A stretch of DNA of 64,000 nucleotides from Thalassotalea algicola (lineage in GTDB: Bacteria; Pseudomonadota; Gammaproteobacteria; Enterobacterales; Alteromonadaceae). The notes below the pieces were generated by a model. The model searched no databases, was not told the origin of the DNA, and was given only the letters and a program-made list of their open reading frames with translations. Below are positions 17,676 through 27,068 of this stretch, piece after piece. Position numbers and translations under genes: made by a program. The stretch is taken from the NCBI RefSeq assembly GCF_012932965.1, contig NZ_JABBXH010000004.1:434001-498000 (forward strand), read 5' to 3'. The stretch's first letter is position 1. Each line of letters opens with the position of its first letter.

Positions 17676-18374
17676 ATGAACATTAGCGACGTATTCACAT
17701 TACTTGAATCCAATCAAAATGATAGAGGCATAAAACACTGGCAAGCAATGGGCAGCACCGGAGGGCTAAGCTCATATGGCATTGGCTTAACGGTGTTAAG
17801 AAAACTTGCTAAAAAAATTGGGCGAGATCACCAACTTGCTCAAGCTCTCTGGCAAACAGACTGTTACGACGCCAAAGTTATCGGGCTACTTATTGATGAA
17901 CCTAAAGCAATGACTGAAGCGCAAGTCGAGGCTCAGGTTGAAGATATCAATATTGGTATGTTGACTCATATATTTTCTTCTTGTGACGCTACCCTGCCTA
18001 AAGCGCCATTTGCTTTTGAACTTGCTAACAAGTGGCTAGACAGTGAAAATGAGTCAAGGAAGCGCAGTGCTTACGGATTGATTTACGAATTTTCTAAAAG
18101 CAAATCGAAAAAATACAGTGATGAATTTTTTGAGCAATGTTTAACTCGTATCGATAATGAAATATTAACGCAAAGCACGTGGGTAAAAATGTCGATGGCT
18201 GGCGCCATTATGGGCATTGGCAAACGAACCAAAGCATTGAATCAACACGCATTAAAAATTGCCAATAAAGTAGGCCCTATAGATTTTAATGAAAAAGATG
18301 GAAAATGTGACCCGTTTGACGTTGCAAAGCATCTAACCAGCGATTACGTCAAACAAAAGCTAGTAATAAAATAG
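17676..18374 (+). CDS. DNA alkylation repair protein (AlkD-like HEAT-repeat fold)
   Basis: A 232-residue helical protein matching the DNA-alkylation-repair family: GLSSYGIGLTVLRKLAKKIGRDHQLAQALW (31-60), EAKVIGLL-type repeat (YDAKVIGLLIDEP) and ESRKRSAYGLIYEFSKSK. AlkD-type enzymes excise positively charged N3- and N7-alkylpurines without base flipping; some family members lack activity. The C-terminal CDPFDVAKHL segment is typical of the shorter subfamily. Single gene, convergent with the DUF4442 gene three bases later. Confidence 0.85.
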   Translation: MNISDVFTLLESNQNDRGIKHWQAMGSTGGLSSYGIGLTVLRKLAKKIGRDHQLAQALWQTDCYDAKVIGLLIDEPKAMTEAQVEAQVEDINIGMLTHIFSSCDATLPKAPFAFELANKWLDSENESRKRSAYGLIYEFSKSKSKKYSDEFFEQCLTRIDNEILTQSTWVKMSMAGAIMGIGKRTKALNQHALKIANKVGPIDFNEKDGKCDPFDVAKHLTSDYVKQKLVIK

Positions 18375-18377
18375 CCA

Positions 18378-18845
18378 TCAACGATACTTTTTCTTACGAC
18401 GAATATATAAGGTTCGATTAACCGCGGCAACTACATCACCACTTTCATCCTTTATATAAGTAGTGACTTGCGGTAGAAACTTTTCACCACTCGCCGTATT
18501 TTCTTCAATGTCATTGAGTAACTGATCAGTGATAATAAACTCAGCCGTAACTTTACCCTTACCAGGCTTGATAAAGTCAATGTCGGCACATTTATCCCAA
18601 ATAATATATTCGTCTCGGAGTCGAGCCATCAGCATCATCATATAAAACGGATCAGTCATCGCAAATAATGAACCGCCAAATATAGTTCCAACGCCATTTC
18701 GATTCCAAGCACTCAATTTCATTTCGACACTTGCTTCGCGAAAGTCTGCGCTGATTTTTTTTAATTTTATTCGGTAAAAGAATAAAGGAGGCCAAATATT
18801 AATTAAAAGTTTGAATAGCCACGCTTTTGAAAACATTAAATTCAT
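18378..18845 (-). CDS. DUF4442 hotdog-fold protein (putative thioesterase-like)
   Basis: A 155-residue protein with a hotdog-fold pattern: GVGTIFGGSLFAMTDPFYMMMLM in the middle (substrate-helix region), DIDFIKPGKGKVTAEFIITD and a C-terminal DESGDVVAAVNRTLYIRRKKK strand. It matches DUF4442, related to acyl-CoA thioesterases, though no catalytic acid is certain. Convergent with the AlkD-like gene. Substrate unknown. Confidence 0.8.
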   Translation of the reverse strand: MNLMFSKAWLFKLLINIWPPLFFYRIKLKKISADFREASVEMKLSAWNRNGVGTIFGGSLFAMTDPFYMMMLMARLRDEYIIWDKCADIDFIKPGKGKVTAEFIITDQLLNDIEENTASGEKFLPQVTTYIKDESGDVVAAVNRTLYIRRKKKYR

Positions 18846-18960
18846 CGATTTTCCGTCAAAAACTCATCGTACCAGTTAATTATCGCAAGTATTATGCGTA
18901 AAAAGCAAAGAAAATTACCCGAGTAATTAACTAAGGCTTTTATCTCGACAAATAAACTTC

Positions 18961-18966
18961 TATAAT
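18961..18966 (+). promoter_or_regulatory. -10 element of fur
   Basis: A perfect TATAAT lies 33 bases before the fur ATG with only a weak -35 (TTTTAT, 17-base spacer). It is the best promoter candidate in the gap. I see no clear Fur box here, so autoregulation is not shown. Confidence 0.55.
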
Positions 18967-18998
18967 TTTTGACAACTTAACTAAAGATAAAAAGTTGT

Positions 18999-19442
18999 AT
19001 GTCAGAACAAAACGAAGAATTGAAACGTGCAGGTCTGAAAATCACGCTTCCACGCGTAAAGATTTTAAGCATTTTACAACAACCTGAAAATCAACATATC
19101 AGTGCCGAAGATGTTTATAAGATTTTGCTAGAACAGCAAGAAGAAATTGGCCTTGCGACCGTTTATCGTGTTCTAAACCAATTCGATGACGCAGGCATTG
19201 TTACTCGACATCATTTTGAAGGTGGTAAGTCTGTGTTTGAGCTTTCGCACAAAAGCCATCACGATCATTTAGTTTGCTTGAAATGTGGCAAGGTAGTGGA
19301 GTTTGAAGACGACACTATTGAACAAAGACAACTTGATATAGCTAAACATCATAAAATTAAGCTTACTAACCATAGTTTGTACTTATACGGTGAATGCGAA
19401 GATGAAGTTGCTTGTGAAGATTACCGTAAGTCTAATCTTTAA
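18999..19442 (+). CDS. fur: Ferric uptake regulator
   Basis: A 147-residue Fur protein of usual length. The winged helix covers residues ~5-80 (KRAGLKITLPRVKILSIL and IGLATVYRVLNQFDDAGIV). The metal-binding dimerisation half carries HKSHHDHLVCLKCGKVVEF. The structural-zinc C-terminal Cys pair is partly present (one CxxC plus GECEDEVACED). It represses iron-uptake genes such as feoAB when iron is replete. Single gene with a bidirectional terminator shared with glnS. Confidence 0.95.
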   Translation: MSEQNEELKRAGLKITLPRVKILSILQQPENQHISAEDVYKILLEQQEEIGLATVYRVLNQFDDAGIVTRHHFEGGKSVFELSHKSHHDHLVCLKCGKVVEFEDDTIEQRQLDIAKHHKIKLTNHSLYLYGECEDEVACEDYRKSNL

Positions 19443-19470
19443 TTTTAATGTTGTTTCTACCTAGAAACAA

Positions 19471-19496
19471 AAAAGCCAGCTTCTAGCTGGCTTTTT
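19471..19496. terminator. Bidirectional terminator between fur and glnS
   Basis: AAGCCAGC (19473-19480) pairs with GCTGGCTT (19486-19493) around a TTCTA loop. A and T runs on both sides suit termination of both converging genes. Confidence 0.9.
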
Positions 19497-19518
19497 CTTG
19501 TTAATTATTCCTAAGCGG

Positions 19519-21183
19519 TTAGCCCGAAATTTTCGCCCAAGTATCACGTAAACCAACGGTACGGTTAAATACTAATTTATCTGACGGTTTATTATCTAAA
19601 CAGAAATAGCCTTGTCGTTCAAACTGAAAAGCCACTTCAGGTTTAGCGTTAACTAAATATGGTTCTACTTTAGCCGTATTAATAACAACCAACGAATCAG
19701 GGTTAATTACGCTATGAAAATCTGGCTCTGCCGCTGGATTAGGCACAGTAAATAACCTGTCATACAATCTAATTTCGGCATCTACCGACTGCTCTGCACT
19801 TACCCAATGAATAACACCTTTTGGCTTAGTGCCATCTTCAGGGTTTTTACCTAAGGTATTTGGATCGTAAGTACAATACACGGTAGTAATATTGCCGTCA
19901 GCATCTTTATCACAGCGAGTTGCAGTAACAACATAAGCACCACGTAATCGTACTGCTTTACCAATAACTAAGCGTTTATATTTCTTATTTGCTTCTTCTC
20001 GAAAATCTTCAGCTTCAATGTATAGCTCACCGCTAAATGGCACAATACGCGAACCTTGAGATTCATCATTTGGATGATTTTTAACATTCAGTTCTTCAAC
20101 TTTGCCATCGTCATAATTTTCAATCACTAATTTAATAGGATCTAATACTGCCATTGCGCGTGGTGCAGATTCATTTAAATCGTCACGAATTGCAGACTCG
20201 AGAACCCCCATTTCTATGGTATTGTCCATTTTAGTTACGCCAATGCGCTGACAGAATTCTCGAATTGATGCTGGCGTATAACCACGGCGACGGAAACCGG
20301 CAATAGTTGGCATACGAGGATCGTCCCAACCATTAACTAAGTTCTCCTCTACAAGTGCGTTTAATTTACGCTTGCTCATTACTGTATATTCAAGATTCAA
20401 GCGAGAGAATTCATACTGACGAGGTGTACATTCAATAGATATGTTTTCGATAATCCAATCGTAGATACGGCGGTTATCTTGAAACTCTAAAGTACAAAGT
20501 GAATGCGTAATTCCTTCAATAGCATCAGAGATACAGTGAGTAAAATCATACATCGGATAGATGCACCATTTATCTCCAGTTTGATGATGATGCGCAAACT
20601 TCACTCGGTAAATTACCGGGTCACGCATACACATAAAACTAGATGCCATATCAACTTTTGCTCTCAAGCAACATTCCCCTTCCTTATATTCACCTTTTCT
20701 CATTTTTTCAAAATGAACAAGGTTTTCTTCAGGAGATGTATCTCGATATGGGCTATTCTTACCCGGCTTTTGCAATGTACCGCGGTACTCACGAATTTCA
20801 TCTGGCGATAAGAAGTCTACGTAAGCTAGGCCTTTTTCAATTAACTCAATCGCGTAGCCATGTAATTGTTCAAAATAATTAGACGAATAACGAACATCAC
20901 CCGACCAATCAAAACCTAACCAAGTTACGTCTTTTTGAATTGAATTAACGTAATCAATATCTTCTTTTTCAGGGTTTGTATCGTCAAACCTTAGATTACA
21001 CAAGCCTTTGTAGTCCTGTGCAATTCCAAAATTTAAACAAATAGACTTAGCATGACCTATATGTAAAAAACCATTAGGTTCTGGTGGAAAACGAGTTTGC
21101 ACGTTGTCATGCTTACCATTTTCCAAATCGGCATCAATAATTTGACGAATAAAGTTAGTTGGACGGTTTTCAGCTTCCGACAT
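19519..21183 (-). CDS. glnS: Glutaminyl-tRNA synthetase
   Basis: A 554-residue class I aminoacyl-tRNA synthetase, matching the E. coli length. [18 protein letters not shown] carries the HIGH motif at 41-44, the KMSKS motif appears as VMSKRKL near residue 270, and a two-domain beta-barrel anticodon-binding region follows. It charges tRNA-Gln directly, so the organism does not need the transamidation route for glutamine. Single gene, convergent with fur. Confidence 0.96.
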   Translation of the reverse strand: MSEAENRPTNFIRQIIDADLENGKHDNVQTRFPPEPNGFLHIGHAKSICLNFGIAQDYKGLCNLRFDDTNPEKEDIDYVNSIQKDVTWLGFDWSGDVRYSSNYFEQLHGYAIELIEKGLAYVDFLSPDEIREYRGTLQKPGKNSPYRDTSPEENLVHFEKMRKGEYKEGECCLRAKVDMASSFMCMRDPVIYRVKFAHHHQTGDKWCIYPMYDFTHCISDAIEGITHSLCTLEFQDNRRIYDWIIENISIECTPRQYEFSRLNLEYTVMSKRKLNALVEENLVNGWDDPRMPTIAGFRRRGYTPASIREFCQRIGVTKMDNTIEMGVLESAIRDDLNESAPRAMAVLDPIKLVIENYDDGKVEELNVKNHPNDESQGSRIVPFSGELYIEAEDFREEANKKYKRLVIGKAVRLRGAYVVTATRCDKDADGNITTVYCTYDPNTLGKNPEDGTKPKGVIHWVSAEQSVDAEIRLYDRLFTVPNPAAEPDFHSVINPDSLVVINTAKVEPYLVNAKPEVAFQFERQGYFCLDNKPSDKLVFNRTVGLRDTWAKISG

Positions 21184-21302
21184 CCAATAAGACCTCTAAA
21201 CAAAGAAAATAAAATAGATAATTAGTCGGCATTATAACAACAGGATTTACGTTTAAATAGCCGTAAACTGCTTATTTTTCAAGAAATCTATTGCACTACT
21301 TT

Positions 21303-21452
21303 TCAGGTACGCGTAATACGTCGAATTTTTGCACAAGGCTTACCAAATTTACATTCCTGCTTCGTCGCACGATTTTCTTTGCAAATGCTACAACGTCTAT
21401 CTATCACAAGTTTCAAGCTGTTATATTCAAAGCACCTACAACAAAAGTACAA
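21303..21452 (-). CDS. Possible small Cys-rich protein downstream of VOC gene
   Basis: Directly after the stop codon of the VOC gene, and in the same frame, the sequence stays open for 49 codons to a TGA at 21303. It encodes a basic, Cys-rich peptide whose core is DRRCSICKENRATKQECK followed by FGKPCAKIRRITRT. The spacing C-x2-C-x8-C-x5-C suggests a small zinc-binding fold. Only TTG starts are available (21452 or 21416) and I see no clear ribosome site. It may be a real leaderless or coupled gene, a stop-codon read-through extension, or chance. Confidence 0.3.
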   Translation of the reverse strand: MYFCCRCFEYNSLKLVIDRRCSICKENRATKQECKFGKPCAKIRRITRT

Positions 21453-21920
21453 TCAACCGTTTTCCGAAAAATAGTCGTGCATTCGCTCATTAATTTCTTG
21501 CTCAGATAAGTCTTCAATATGAGTTGCAATTGTCCATACATGACCAAATGGATCTTGCAATGTACCAGCCCTATCACCGTAGAATTGATCAACAACTGGC
21601 CTAAGCTCTTTTGCGCCAACAGCTTTAGCCTGAGCAAATACTTTGTCGACATCTTCGGTGTAAATCATCAAGCTAACACCTGCCCCTCCTAATGACTCTG
21701 GACTCAAAAAACCCATATCAGGATATTCATCCGTCAACATAAAATGTGAGTCTCCTATTTTCATCTCTGCGTGCGCAATGCCGTCATCTGGGGTGCTAAG
21801 CACTAAAACTAATGTTGCATCAAATGCTTGCTGATAAAAGACTAATGCTTGTTTAGCATTTTTTGCGACCAGATAAGGCGTTATTGAATGAAAACCTTCT
21901 GGTATTGCACTTACTTTCAT
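21453..21920 (-). CDS. VOC-family protein (PhnB/glyoxalase-like)
   Basis: A 155-residue vicinal-oxygen-chelate protein of the PhnB-like type. ITPYLVAKNAKQALVFYQQAF (13-33), GIAHAEMKIGDSHFMLTDE (~47-65) and TLQDPFGHVWTIATHIEDLS at the end are the family hallmarks, with the final His often a metal ligand. Enzymatic role unknown. It ends in an amphipathic tail (EINERMHDYF). The downstream in-frame Cys-rich frame is discussed separately. Confidence 0.85.
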   Translation of the reverse strand: MKVSAIPEGFHSITPYLVAKNAKQALVFYQQAFDATLVLVLSTPDDGIAHAEMKIGDSHFMLTDEYPDMGFLSPESLGGAGVSLMIYTEDVDKVFAQAKAVGAKELRPVVDQFYGDRAGTLQDPFGHVWTIATHIEDLSEQEINERMHDYFSENG

Positions 21921-22003
21921 GATGTCACCTTTTTGTGAGAATCCTGATTTTAGTGTAGTCTATAAGAGTAAGTCGTTGTTATTTTTGCTAAGGTAATTAG
22001 TTA

Positions 22004-22750
22004 ATGCATATGCGTATATTCTCATTACTTTTTTTGCTTTGCACACTGATTAGTCATGATGTGTGGGCAGATACTATCGTGTTGGCTGTTGGTCCAGACC
22101 ACCAAGAAATGCATGATAATAATTATGCAATTTACCGAGCAAACTGGGAATTTTTATCTATTAGCCTTAAGCAACAAGGTTACAAACTTGAAGCACGCTC
22201 TATGCCTTGGGCAAGGGCAAAGGACACTGTAAAATCAGGACAAAGCCATGGACTATTTTTGGCCGCCAACTTCGCAGGAAGAGACCAATGGGCTAGCCTT
22301 TCCAAACCTTTAGGCTATGAAGTTTATGGTTGCTTTTTTCATAAAGAAAATGCAGGTGCGCAAAGTGTTATCGCTGCCGTCCGTTTAGGCCAACATGATC
22401 GAATCCTTTCTTATTTGTCTCCTGATAAATTACTTAATGTCACTACCGCACAAAAAGGACTTACATTATTGCATAAACAAAAAGTTGACCGATTCATTGT
22501 CGCTCAAAGTTACGGTGAATATATATTAGCCAATGAACTCTCATCTATTAGTGCAGCTTTACAATTCGATCCAAATCAATCAGAGCGTCGCAGCCTGCAT
22601 GTAGCATTTGCTAAAAACAATGAATCAAGTTTAAATGCCCTAGCTATTGTAAATAACGCTATTTCATATGGTGTTAGCAAAGGTTTTTATAGTAAGGTGA
22701 TGCAAGACAATCAAGTTCCTCTACGTATGCAATTCAATTATGACTTATGA
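22004..22750 (+). CDS. Periplasmic substrate-binding-like protein (orphan)
   Basis: A 248-residue protein with an N-terminal signal peptide (IFSLLFLLCTLISHDVWA) and a fold like the amino-acid-binding SBP_bac_3 family: LKQQGYKLEARSMPWARAKDTVKSG and TAQKGLTLLHKQKVDRFIV. Ligand unknown. No permease or ATPase is nearby. It is one of five such orphans in this window; they may feed sensory systems or have other periplasmic roles. Its stop overlaps the next start by 11 bases. Confidence 0.8.
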   Translation: MHMRIFSLLFLLCTLISHDVWADTIVLAVGPDHQEMHDNNYAIYRANWEFLSISLKQQGYKLEARSMPWARAKDTVKSGQSHGLFLAANFAGRDQWASLSKPLGYEVYGCFFHKENAGAQSVIAAVRLGQHDRILSYLSPDKLLNVTTAQKGLTLLHKQKVDRFIVAQSYGEYILANELSSISAALQFDPNQSERRSLHVAFAKNNESSLNALAIVNNAISYGVSKGFYSKVMQDNQVPLRMQFNYDL

Positions 22751-23153
22751 ACAATTATCTATAGAGACTGGGCACGGAAGTTATTCCATCGAAGTTAAGG
22801 AAAACCATATTTATACGCAATTAAATGGCGCATTTAATGAGCAAGGTGTCTCCAATTGGGTGCAAGAAATGAAAAAAGTAATTGCATCATTGTCGCCAGA
22901 ACCATTTACTATTTTAGTCGATGAATTAAAAGCAACAGGTGCAACACCGCAAGCACTCAAACTAGCAAATGCATACAACCAATGGCTTAATAAAAAGCCC
23001 TTGATTGCCAAAGCTGTTGTTTATAGTGGCGATATGTTTAAAGCCATCGATATAAAAAACTTACCTGCTAGGCAAGAACAAAACATCAAATTTTTCAACA
23101 ACAGCCAAGACGCTAAAGTTTGGTTAGATAAAGAAGCGAAGCGAATTGGGTAG
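22740..23153 (+). CDS. STAS/SpoIIAA-like small protein
   Basis: A 137-residue soluble protein. The alternation of beta strands and helices (GSYSIEVKENHIYTQLNGAFNEQG, PFTILVDELKATGATPQAL, PLIAKAVVYSGDMF) resembles STAS or SpoIIAA-like folds. A second protein of the same general layout is at 31509-31898. It overlaps the preceding binding-protein gene by 11 bases and the following oxidoreductase by 8, so the three are cotranscribed. Function unknown. Confidence 0.65.
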   Translation: MTYEQLSIETGHGSYSIEVKENHIYTQLNGAFNEQGVSNWVQEMKKVIASLSPEPFTILVDELKATGATPQALKLANAYNQWLNKKPLIAKAVVYSGDMFKAIDIKNLPARQEQNIKFFNNSQDAKVWLDKEAKRIG

Positions 23154-23805
23154 TACAGCTATAATTATTGGGGCTACCGGTGCGGTAGGTAGTTGTTTAT
23201 TAAAATTATTATTAGCAGATGATACCATTAGCAGAATCATTGCCCTTACCCGCAGTCCATTAAAACTTAAGCATGAAAAACTTAAAGAAATCTTGGTTGA
23301 TTTTCAGCAACTCGAACAATACCGCAATCACATTAGTGGTGATGTATTTTTTTCCTGCTTAGGCACTACCAAAAAGCAAGCAGGAAGCATTACCAAGCAG
23401 CGTATTGTAGATCTTGAATATCAGTTACTCGCTGCAACGTTAGCAGCAAAAAATAAAGTCAATCATTACCAGTTAGTTTCATCAGCAGGCGCTAATGCCG
23501 ACTCTAATAGCCCCTATTTAGCAATGAAAGGAGAGTTGGAAGAAGCTATATGCAAATTACCATTTGAATCAATAACCATACTCCAACCGTCATTGTTATT
23601 AGCAAAACGTGTAGATTTTCGCTTAGGTGAATGGTTATCTAGTCAAATATTACCGTTAATATGCTTATTGCCTGGCCTAAAAAAATATCGTCCTATAAAG
23701 GCAAAAACAGTAGCAGAGAAAATGTTAGGTACTTTTAAAAAGCCAACCTCTGGCATCAAGTTTTATAGATTAGACCAGATATTTAATATTCAAAAACAAA
23801 CATAA
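23146..23805 (+). CDS. NAD(P)-binding oxidoreductase, HTATIP2/YbjT-like
   Basis: A 219-residue atypical short-chain dehydrogenase with a Rossmann start IIIGATGAVGSCLLKLLL (6-23), then VFFSCLGTTKKQAGS and QLVSSAGANADSNSPYLAMKGELE, where tyrosine and lysine sit in a YxxxK arrangement. The best available start is a TTG at 23146 overlapping the previous stop, so expression is probably by coupling. Substrate unknown. Confidence 0.8.
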   Translation: MGSTAIIIGATGAVGSCLLKLLLADDTISRIIALTRSPLKLKHEKLKEILVDFQQLEQYRNHISGDVFFSCLGTTKKQAGSITKQRIVDLEYQLLAATLAAKNKVNHYQLVSSAGANADSNSPYLAMKGELEEAICKLPFESITILQPSLLLAKRVDFRLGEWLSSQILPLICLLPGLKKYRPIKAKTVAEKMLGTFKKPTSGIKFYRLDQIFNIQKQT

Positions 23806-23808
23806 CAA

Positions 23809-25683
23809 TTAACCAGTGTTTTGTATGGGAAAAGTGATATCTAAAGAAACACCATTATCGACTTGGCTATATAAACGAACGTCACCATCTAACGCTTGAG
23901 TAACTAAATTATAAACCAAGTGCATTCCTAATCCTGTTCCTCCTTCGCCTCGTTTAGTCGTTACAAAAGGTTCGAACACTCTGGAGATAAATTCTTCTGG
24001 AATACCTTTACCATTATCTTTGTAATTTAAATAAAAATGGTTATCTTTTACGGTAATATCTATAGTGACTTCTCCTTCATTGGTTTGCTCAAAACCATGA
24101 ATAATAGAATTCATAATTAAATTAATAATAATTTGGCTTAATGCACCTGGGATACTATCAATTGATAAGTTTTTGTCACAATTCACATGAATTTGATGAT
24201 TCGTTTTCTTTAGATGAGGTCGCAAAGACAAAATAACTTCATCTATTAATTTAACTACATTAAATTTTCTATGTTGATCACTTGATTGATCAACGGCTAC
24301 TTGCTTAAAGCTACTAACCAAGTCAGCAGCTCTAGCTAAATTTGAAAATATGATCTGTGAGGTTTCCTGCCCTTCTTTTACAAATTTTTCTAACTGTTTA
24401 GCGGTCAACTCTTCTCTTTCAAAAGCTAATTTCAACTCAGTTATTCTATCCTGTAAAAATGTTGACGCAGTAACTCCCATGCCAATTGGCGTATTAACTT
24501 CATGTGCAACCCCTGCTACTAAGTTGCCTAGTGCAGCGAACTTTTCCTTTTCAATTAATTGCGCCTGTGTGCTTTTGAGCTGCTTAATCGTTGCTTTTAA
24601 ATTACTTCGTTGACCAAACAAATCCTTTTGGTAGTTCTTAATCTGATTATCAATAACAACCAATACGAAATTGAATATCAAAAAACCAACTACAAACATA
24701 AGCAAAAGAAAAGCAATGGCCTGCTGTAGGCTATTATTTCTTTTTTCCAAAGCCAGTGAGACATCCGTAAAAACAATAAATTTACCGATATTATTACCAA
24801 CAAAATCAATAATAGGCTGGTACATAAATGCATAACCGTTATCGAATTCAAATTTAAGCCCACTAACTAATATGCTTTTTACCACTTCATTTAAGTTGGT
24901 GCGCCTAAACGTGTCTAATTCTTTGTTTCTGGCATGAATGGTCAAATAATCACTGACTAATGCTTCATCAGACACTCGACCAGTTAGTTTATAGATCGCC
25001 TCTTTAACATTGTTATTAACGAGATTAATATCAATTAGCTCAACAATATCGATATTAAATTGGTGTTCTGTTTGTCGGATGACATGACCTATTTCCATGC
25101 CGAGCTCTATATAGCCAATTAACTTAGCATTAATAAATACGGGCTTTACTGAACGTAATGTAAAGGTGCCCAGTACACCAAACTCCATACCAGATGCGAC
25201 ATAGTTATTTTCACTAGCTCGTTTAAGCGTCTCTCTAGTAATGATATCTCCCATACGCTGAGGTGCATGGGCACGATAAATGACTGTTTTATCAACGGCG
25301 ATAAAATAAAAATGTGTAATAAAATTTGTTTTATTAAGTTCTTTAAAAATTGGTTTAGATAATGTTATTAATTTGCTTCTGTCTGATGCTTGTAATGCGC
25401 TTAAAATCGCTTCGTTTTGAGACAAATGAAATAATGCTAACTCTTGGATTTTGGCTTGTTCGGCAATTTTCTCGTCGTAAAATAAAAATACCTCTTCAAA
25501 CTTTTCACTAATACTTTGTTGAACTAGTTCATTTGCATTGTTGTAACTAATAAAAAACAGTACAGCAAAAGAGAACAACCACAATACGCTAAAGGTAATA
25601 AGTAGTGGGACTCGTATACCGCCACCACTTTGGGTTAACCAATGTATAAATTTATTATTAACTGCCATGTCAATTTCAATCAT
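23809..25683 (-). CDS. Orphan sensor histidine kinase with periplasmic Cache-like domain
   Basis: A 624-residue membrane kinase. The first membrane helix is LLITFSVLWLFSFAVLFFIS (~24-43). A ~275-residue periplasmic sensor of Cache type follows, then a second helix (AFLLLMFVVGFLIFNFVLVV, ~323-342) and a short coiled coil. The dimerisation/phosphoacceptor helix has GVAHEVNTPIG, and the ATPase domain has an N box (INLIMNSIIHG), DNGKGIPEEF and GGTGLGMHLV. No response regulator is adjacent, so the partner is elsewhere. It converges on the oxidoreductase gene. Confidence 0.88.
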   Translation of the reverse strand: MIEIDMAVNNKFIHWLTQSGGGIRVPLLITFSVLWLFSFAVLFFISYNNANELVQQSISEKFEEVFLFYDEKIAEQAKIQELALFHLSQNEAILSALQASDRSKLITLSKPIFKELNKTNFITHFYFIAVDKTVIYRAHAPQRMGDIITRETLKRASENNYVASGMEFGVLGTFTLRSVKPVFINAKLIGYIELGMEIGHVIRQTEHQFNIDIVELIDINLVNNNVKEAIYKLTGRVSDEALVSDYLTIHARNKELDTFRRTNLNEVVKSILVSGLKFEFDNGYAFMYQPIIDFVGNNIGKFIVFTDVSLALEKRNNSLQQAIAFLLLMFVVGFLIFNFVLVVIDNQIKNYQKDLFGQRSNLKATIKQLKSTQAQLIEKEKFAALGNLVAGVAHEVNTPIGMGVTASTFLQDRITELKLAFEREELTAKQLEKFVKEGQETSQIIFSNLARAADLVSSFKQVAVDQSSDQHRKFNVVKLIDEVILSLRPHLKKTNHQIHVNCDKNLSIDSIPGALSQIIINLIMNSIIHGFEQTNEGEVTIDITVKDNHFYLNYKDNGKGIPEEFISRVFEPFVTTKRGEGGTGLGMHLVYNLVTQALDGDVRLYSQVDNGVSLDITFPIQNTG

Positions 25684-25883
25684 GTACTTATATTAATAAG
25701 CATAATAACGTTTTAAAAATTCACCAGTTTTTTAATAAACTTCAACATTCTATTTTAAAACGCTTATTATTTATGTCACAAAAAATTGCCAAAATTGAAT
25801 AAAGTTGATCGATCTATTTATTATTGAAAGCATTAATCAAGACTATACTTTTCATTGTAGTTAAATACATTGTGGAGGTGGCT

Positions 25884-26363
25884 ATGAGTATTTCTACAAG
25901 GTTGTTAAGTTATCTTGATAACCGTAAAATTCAATATCAAACCATTAAGCATCACCATTCGAATAGTTCAATTGGCAGCGCTATCAATGCCAATATTCCT
26001 TTGCACCAATTGGCTAAAGCGGTCATTTTACAAAACCACGAAGATCGAAAAGTCATGGCTATTTTACCTGCTAGTAGGAAAGTAAGCATTTCGACGTTAA
26101 ATGAACAATTGATGGGTAGTTATCGCCTGTTAAAAGAACATGAAGTCTATCAATTATTCGAAGACTGCGAACACGGCGCAATCCCAGCTATTGCAGAAGC
26201 ATTCAATATGACCAGTGTTTGCGATGAAAAGCTCGATTTACTTGACTATGTCTACATAGAAGCAGGAGATCACGAGCACTTACTTAAGATTCCACACAAG
26301 CACTTTGCAAAATTAGTCGACCGTTGTATGCACCTTACTTTTAGCCATGAGGTCTTTCATTAA
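25884..26363 (+). CDS. YbaK-domain aminoacyl-tRNA deacylase-like protein
   Basis: A 159-residue protein starting at the ATG at 25884, chosen because GGAGGTGG lies six to eight bases before it; an in-frame ATG 60 bases earlier lacks this. It has the YbaK/ProX editing fold: HHHSNSSIGSAINANIPLHQLAKAVILQ (24-51) carries the conserved Lys, and AILPASRKVS follows. Such proteins hydrolyse mischarged tRNA, for example Cys- or Ala-tRNA-Pro. Single gene. Confidence 0.82.
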   Translation: MSISTRLLSYLDNRKIQYQTIKHHHSNSSIGSAINANIPLHQLAKAVILQNHEDRKVMAILPASRKVSISTLNEQLMGSYRLLKEHEVYQLFEDCEHGAIPAIAEAFNMTSVCDEKLDLLDYVYIEAGDHEHLLKIPHKHFAKLVDRCMHLTFSHEVFH

Positions 26364-26438
26364 GCTTTATTACTCGAAACTGCTCGTGAACAAATGTTAG
26401 AATATTAGCCACTTAAGTAATTAAAGGATGTATTACTC

Positions 26439-27029
26439 GTGGCTATTTCTATTTGCGGCGGCTGCCAGCATCAAATTAATGGCAATGTCAGGCAGTGCCC
26501 ACTATGTGGCGGCACTATGTCTCATCAACGACCAGAACAAGATAAGACATGTCCTCGATGTCAAATATCAATGGAAATTCACCATTATCGCGGTTACGAC
26601 TTAGATCAGTGCCCAGCGTGTGAAGGTTTATGGCTTGAGCCTGAAGAGTTCGCGAGCTTAACAACTTCGTTAGATGTATTTAGAGACGAGAACAGTAGTC
26701 CACAATACCAAAAACCGGCTCATGTGGGTGCTGAAAGCTATTTACCTTGTGCAAGCTGCAATAAAGTGATGTCACGCCAGAACTATAAAGCTATATCAGG
26801 TATCCAAATTGATAGCTGCATTCATTGTGGCATTTGGTTAGATAGAGATGAACTTCAACAAATTAGAAACTTTATCGCCAGCGGCGGCTTAGATAAAGCA
26901 CAAGACAGAAAAATTGAAAAACACGGAATGGCGATAGATGCTTTAGACGATCGGGTCTCTGATTTAGAGCTAATGGAAAAAGTGCTTCATAAATTTAAAT
27001 TAAAGCGCATCTTATTTAGAGGCTTTTAA
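26439..27029 (+). CDS. TFIIB-type zinc-ribbon protein
   Basis: A 196-residue protein with three Cys-pair ribbons: CGGC...CPLCG (6-23), CPRC...CPAC (~38-61) and CASC...CIHC (~105-130). The second and third match the zf-TFIIB family, including the following GLWLEPEEF/GIWLDRDEL signature. The GTG start is supported by AAAGGA about ten bases upstream. Unknown function; such proteins may bind nucleic acids or help metal homeostasis. A VF530 gene follows 39 bases later. Confidence 0.85.
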   Translation: MAISICGGCQHQINGNVRQCPLCGGTMSHQRPEQDKTCPRCQISMEIHHYRGYDLDQCPACEGLWLEPEEFASLTTSLDVFRDENSSPQYQKPAHVGAESYLPCASCNKVMSRQNYKAISGIQIDSCIHCGIWLDRDELQQIRNFIASGGLDKAQDRKIEKHGMAIDALDDRVSDLELMEKVLHKFKLKRILFRGF

Positions 27030-27068
27030 GGCTATAATGTTTGCCAATTACAGTAAGAGCAAAAATAT

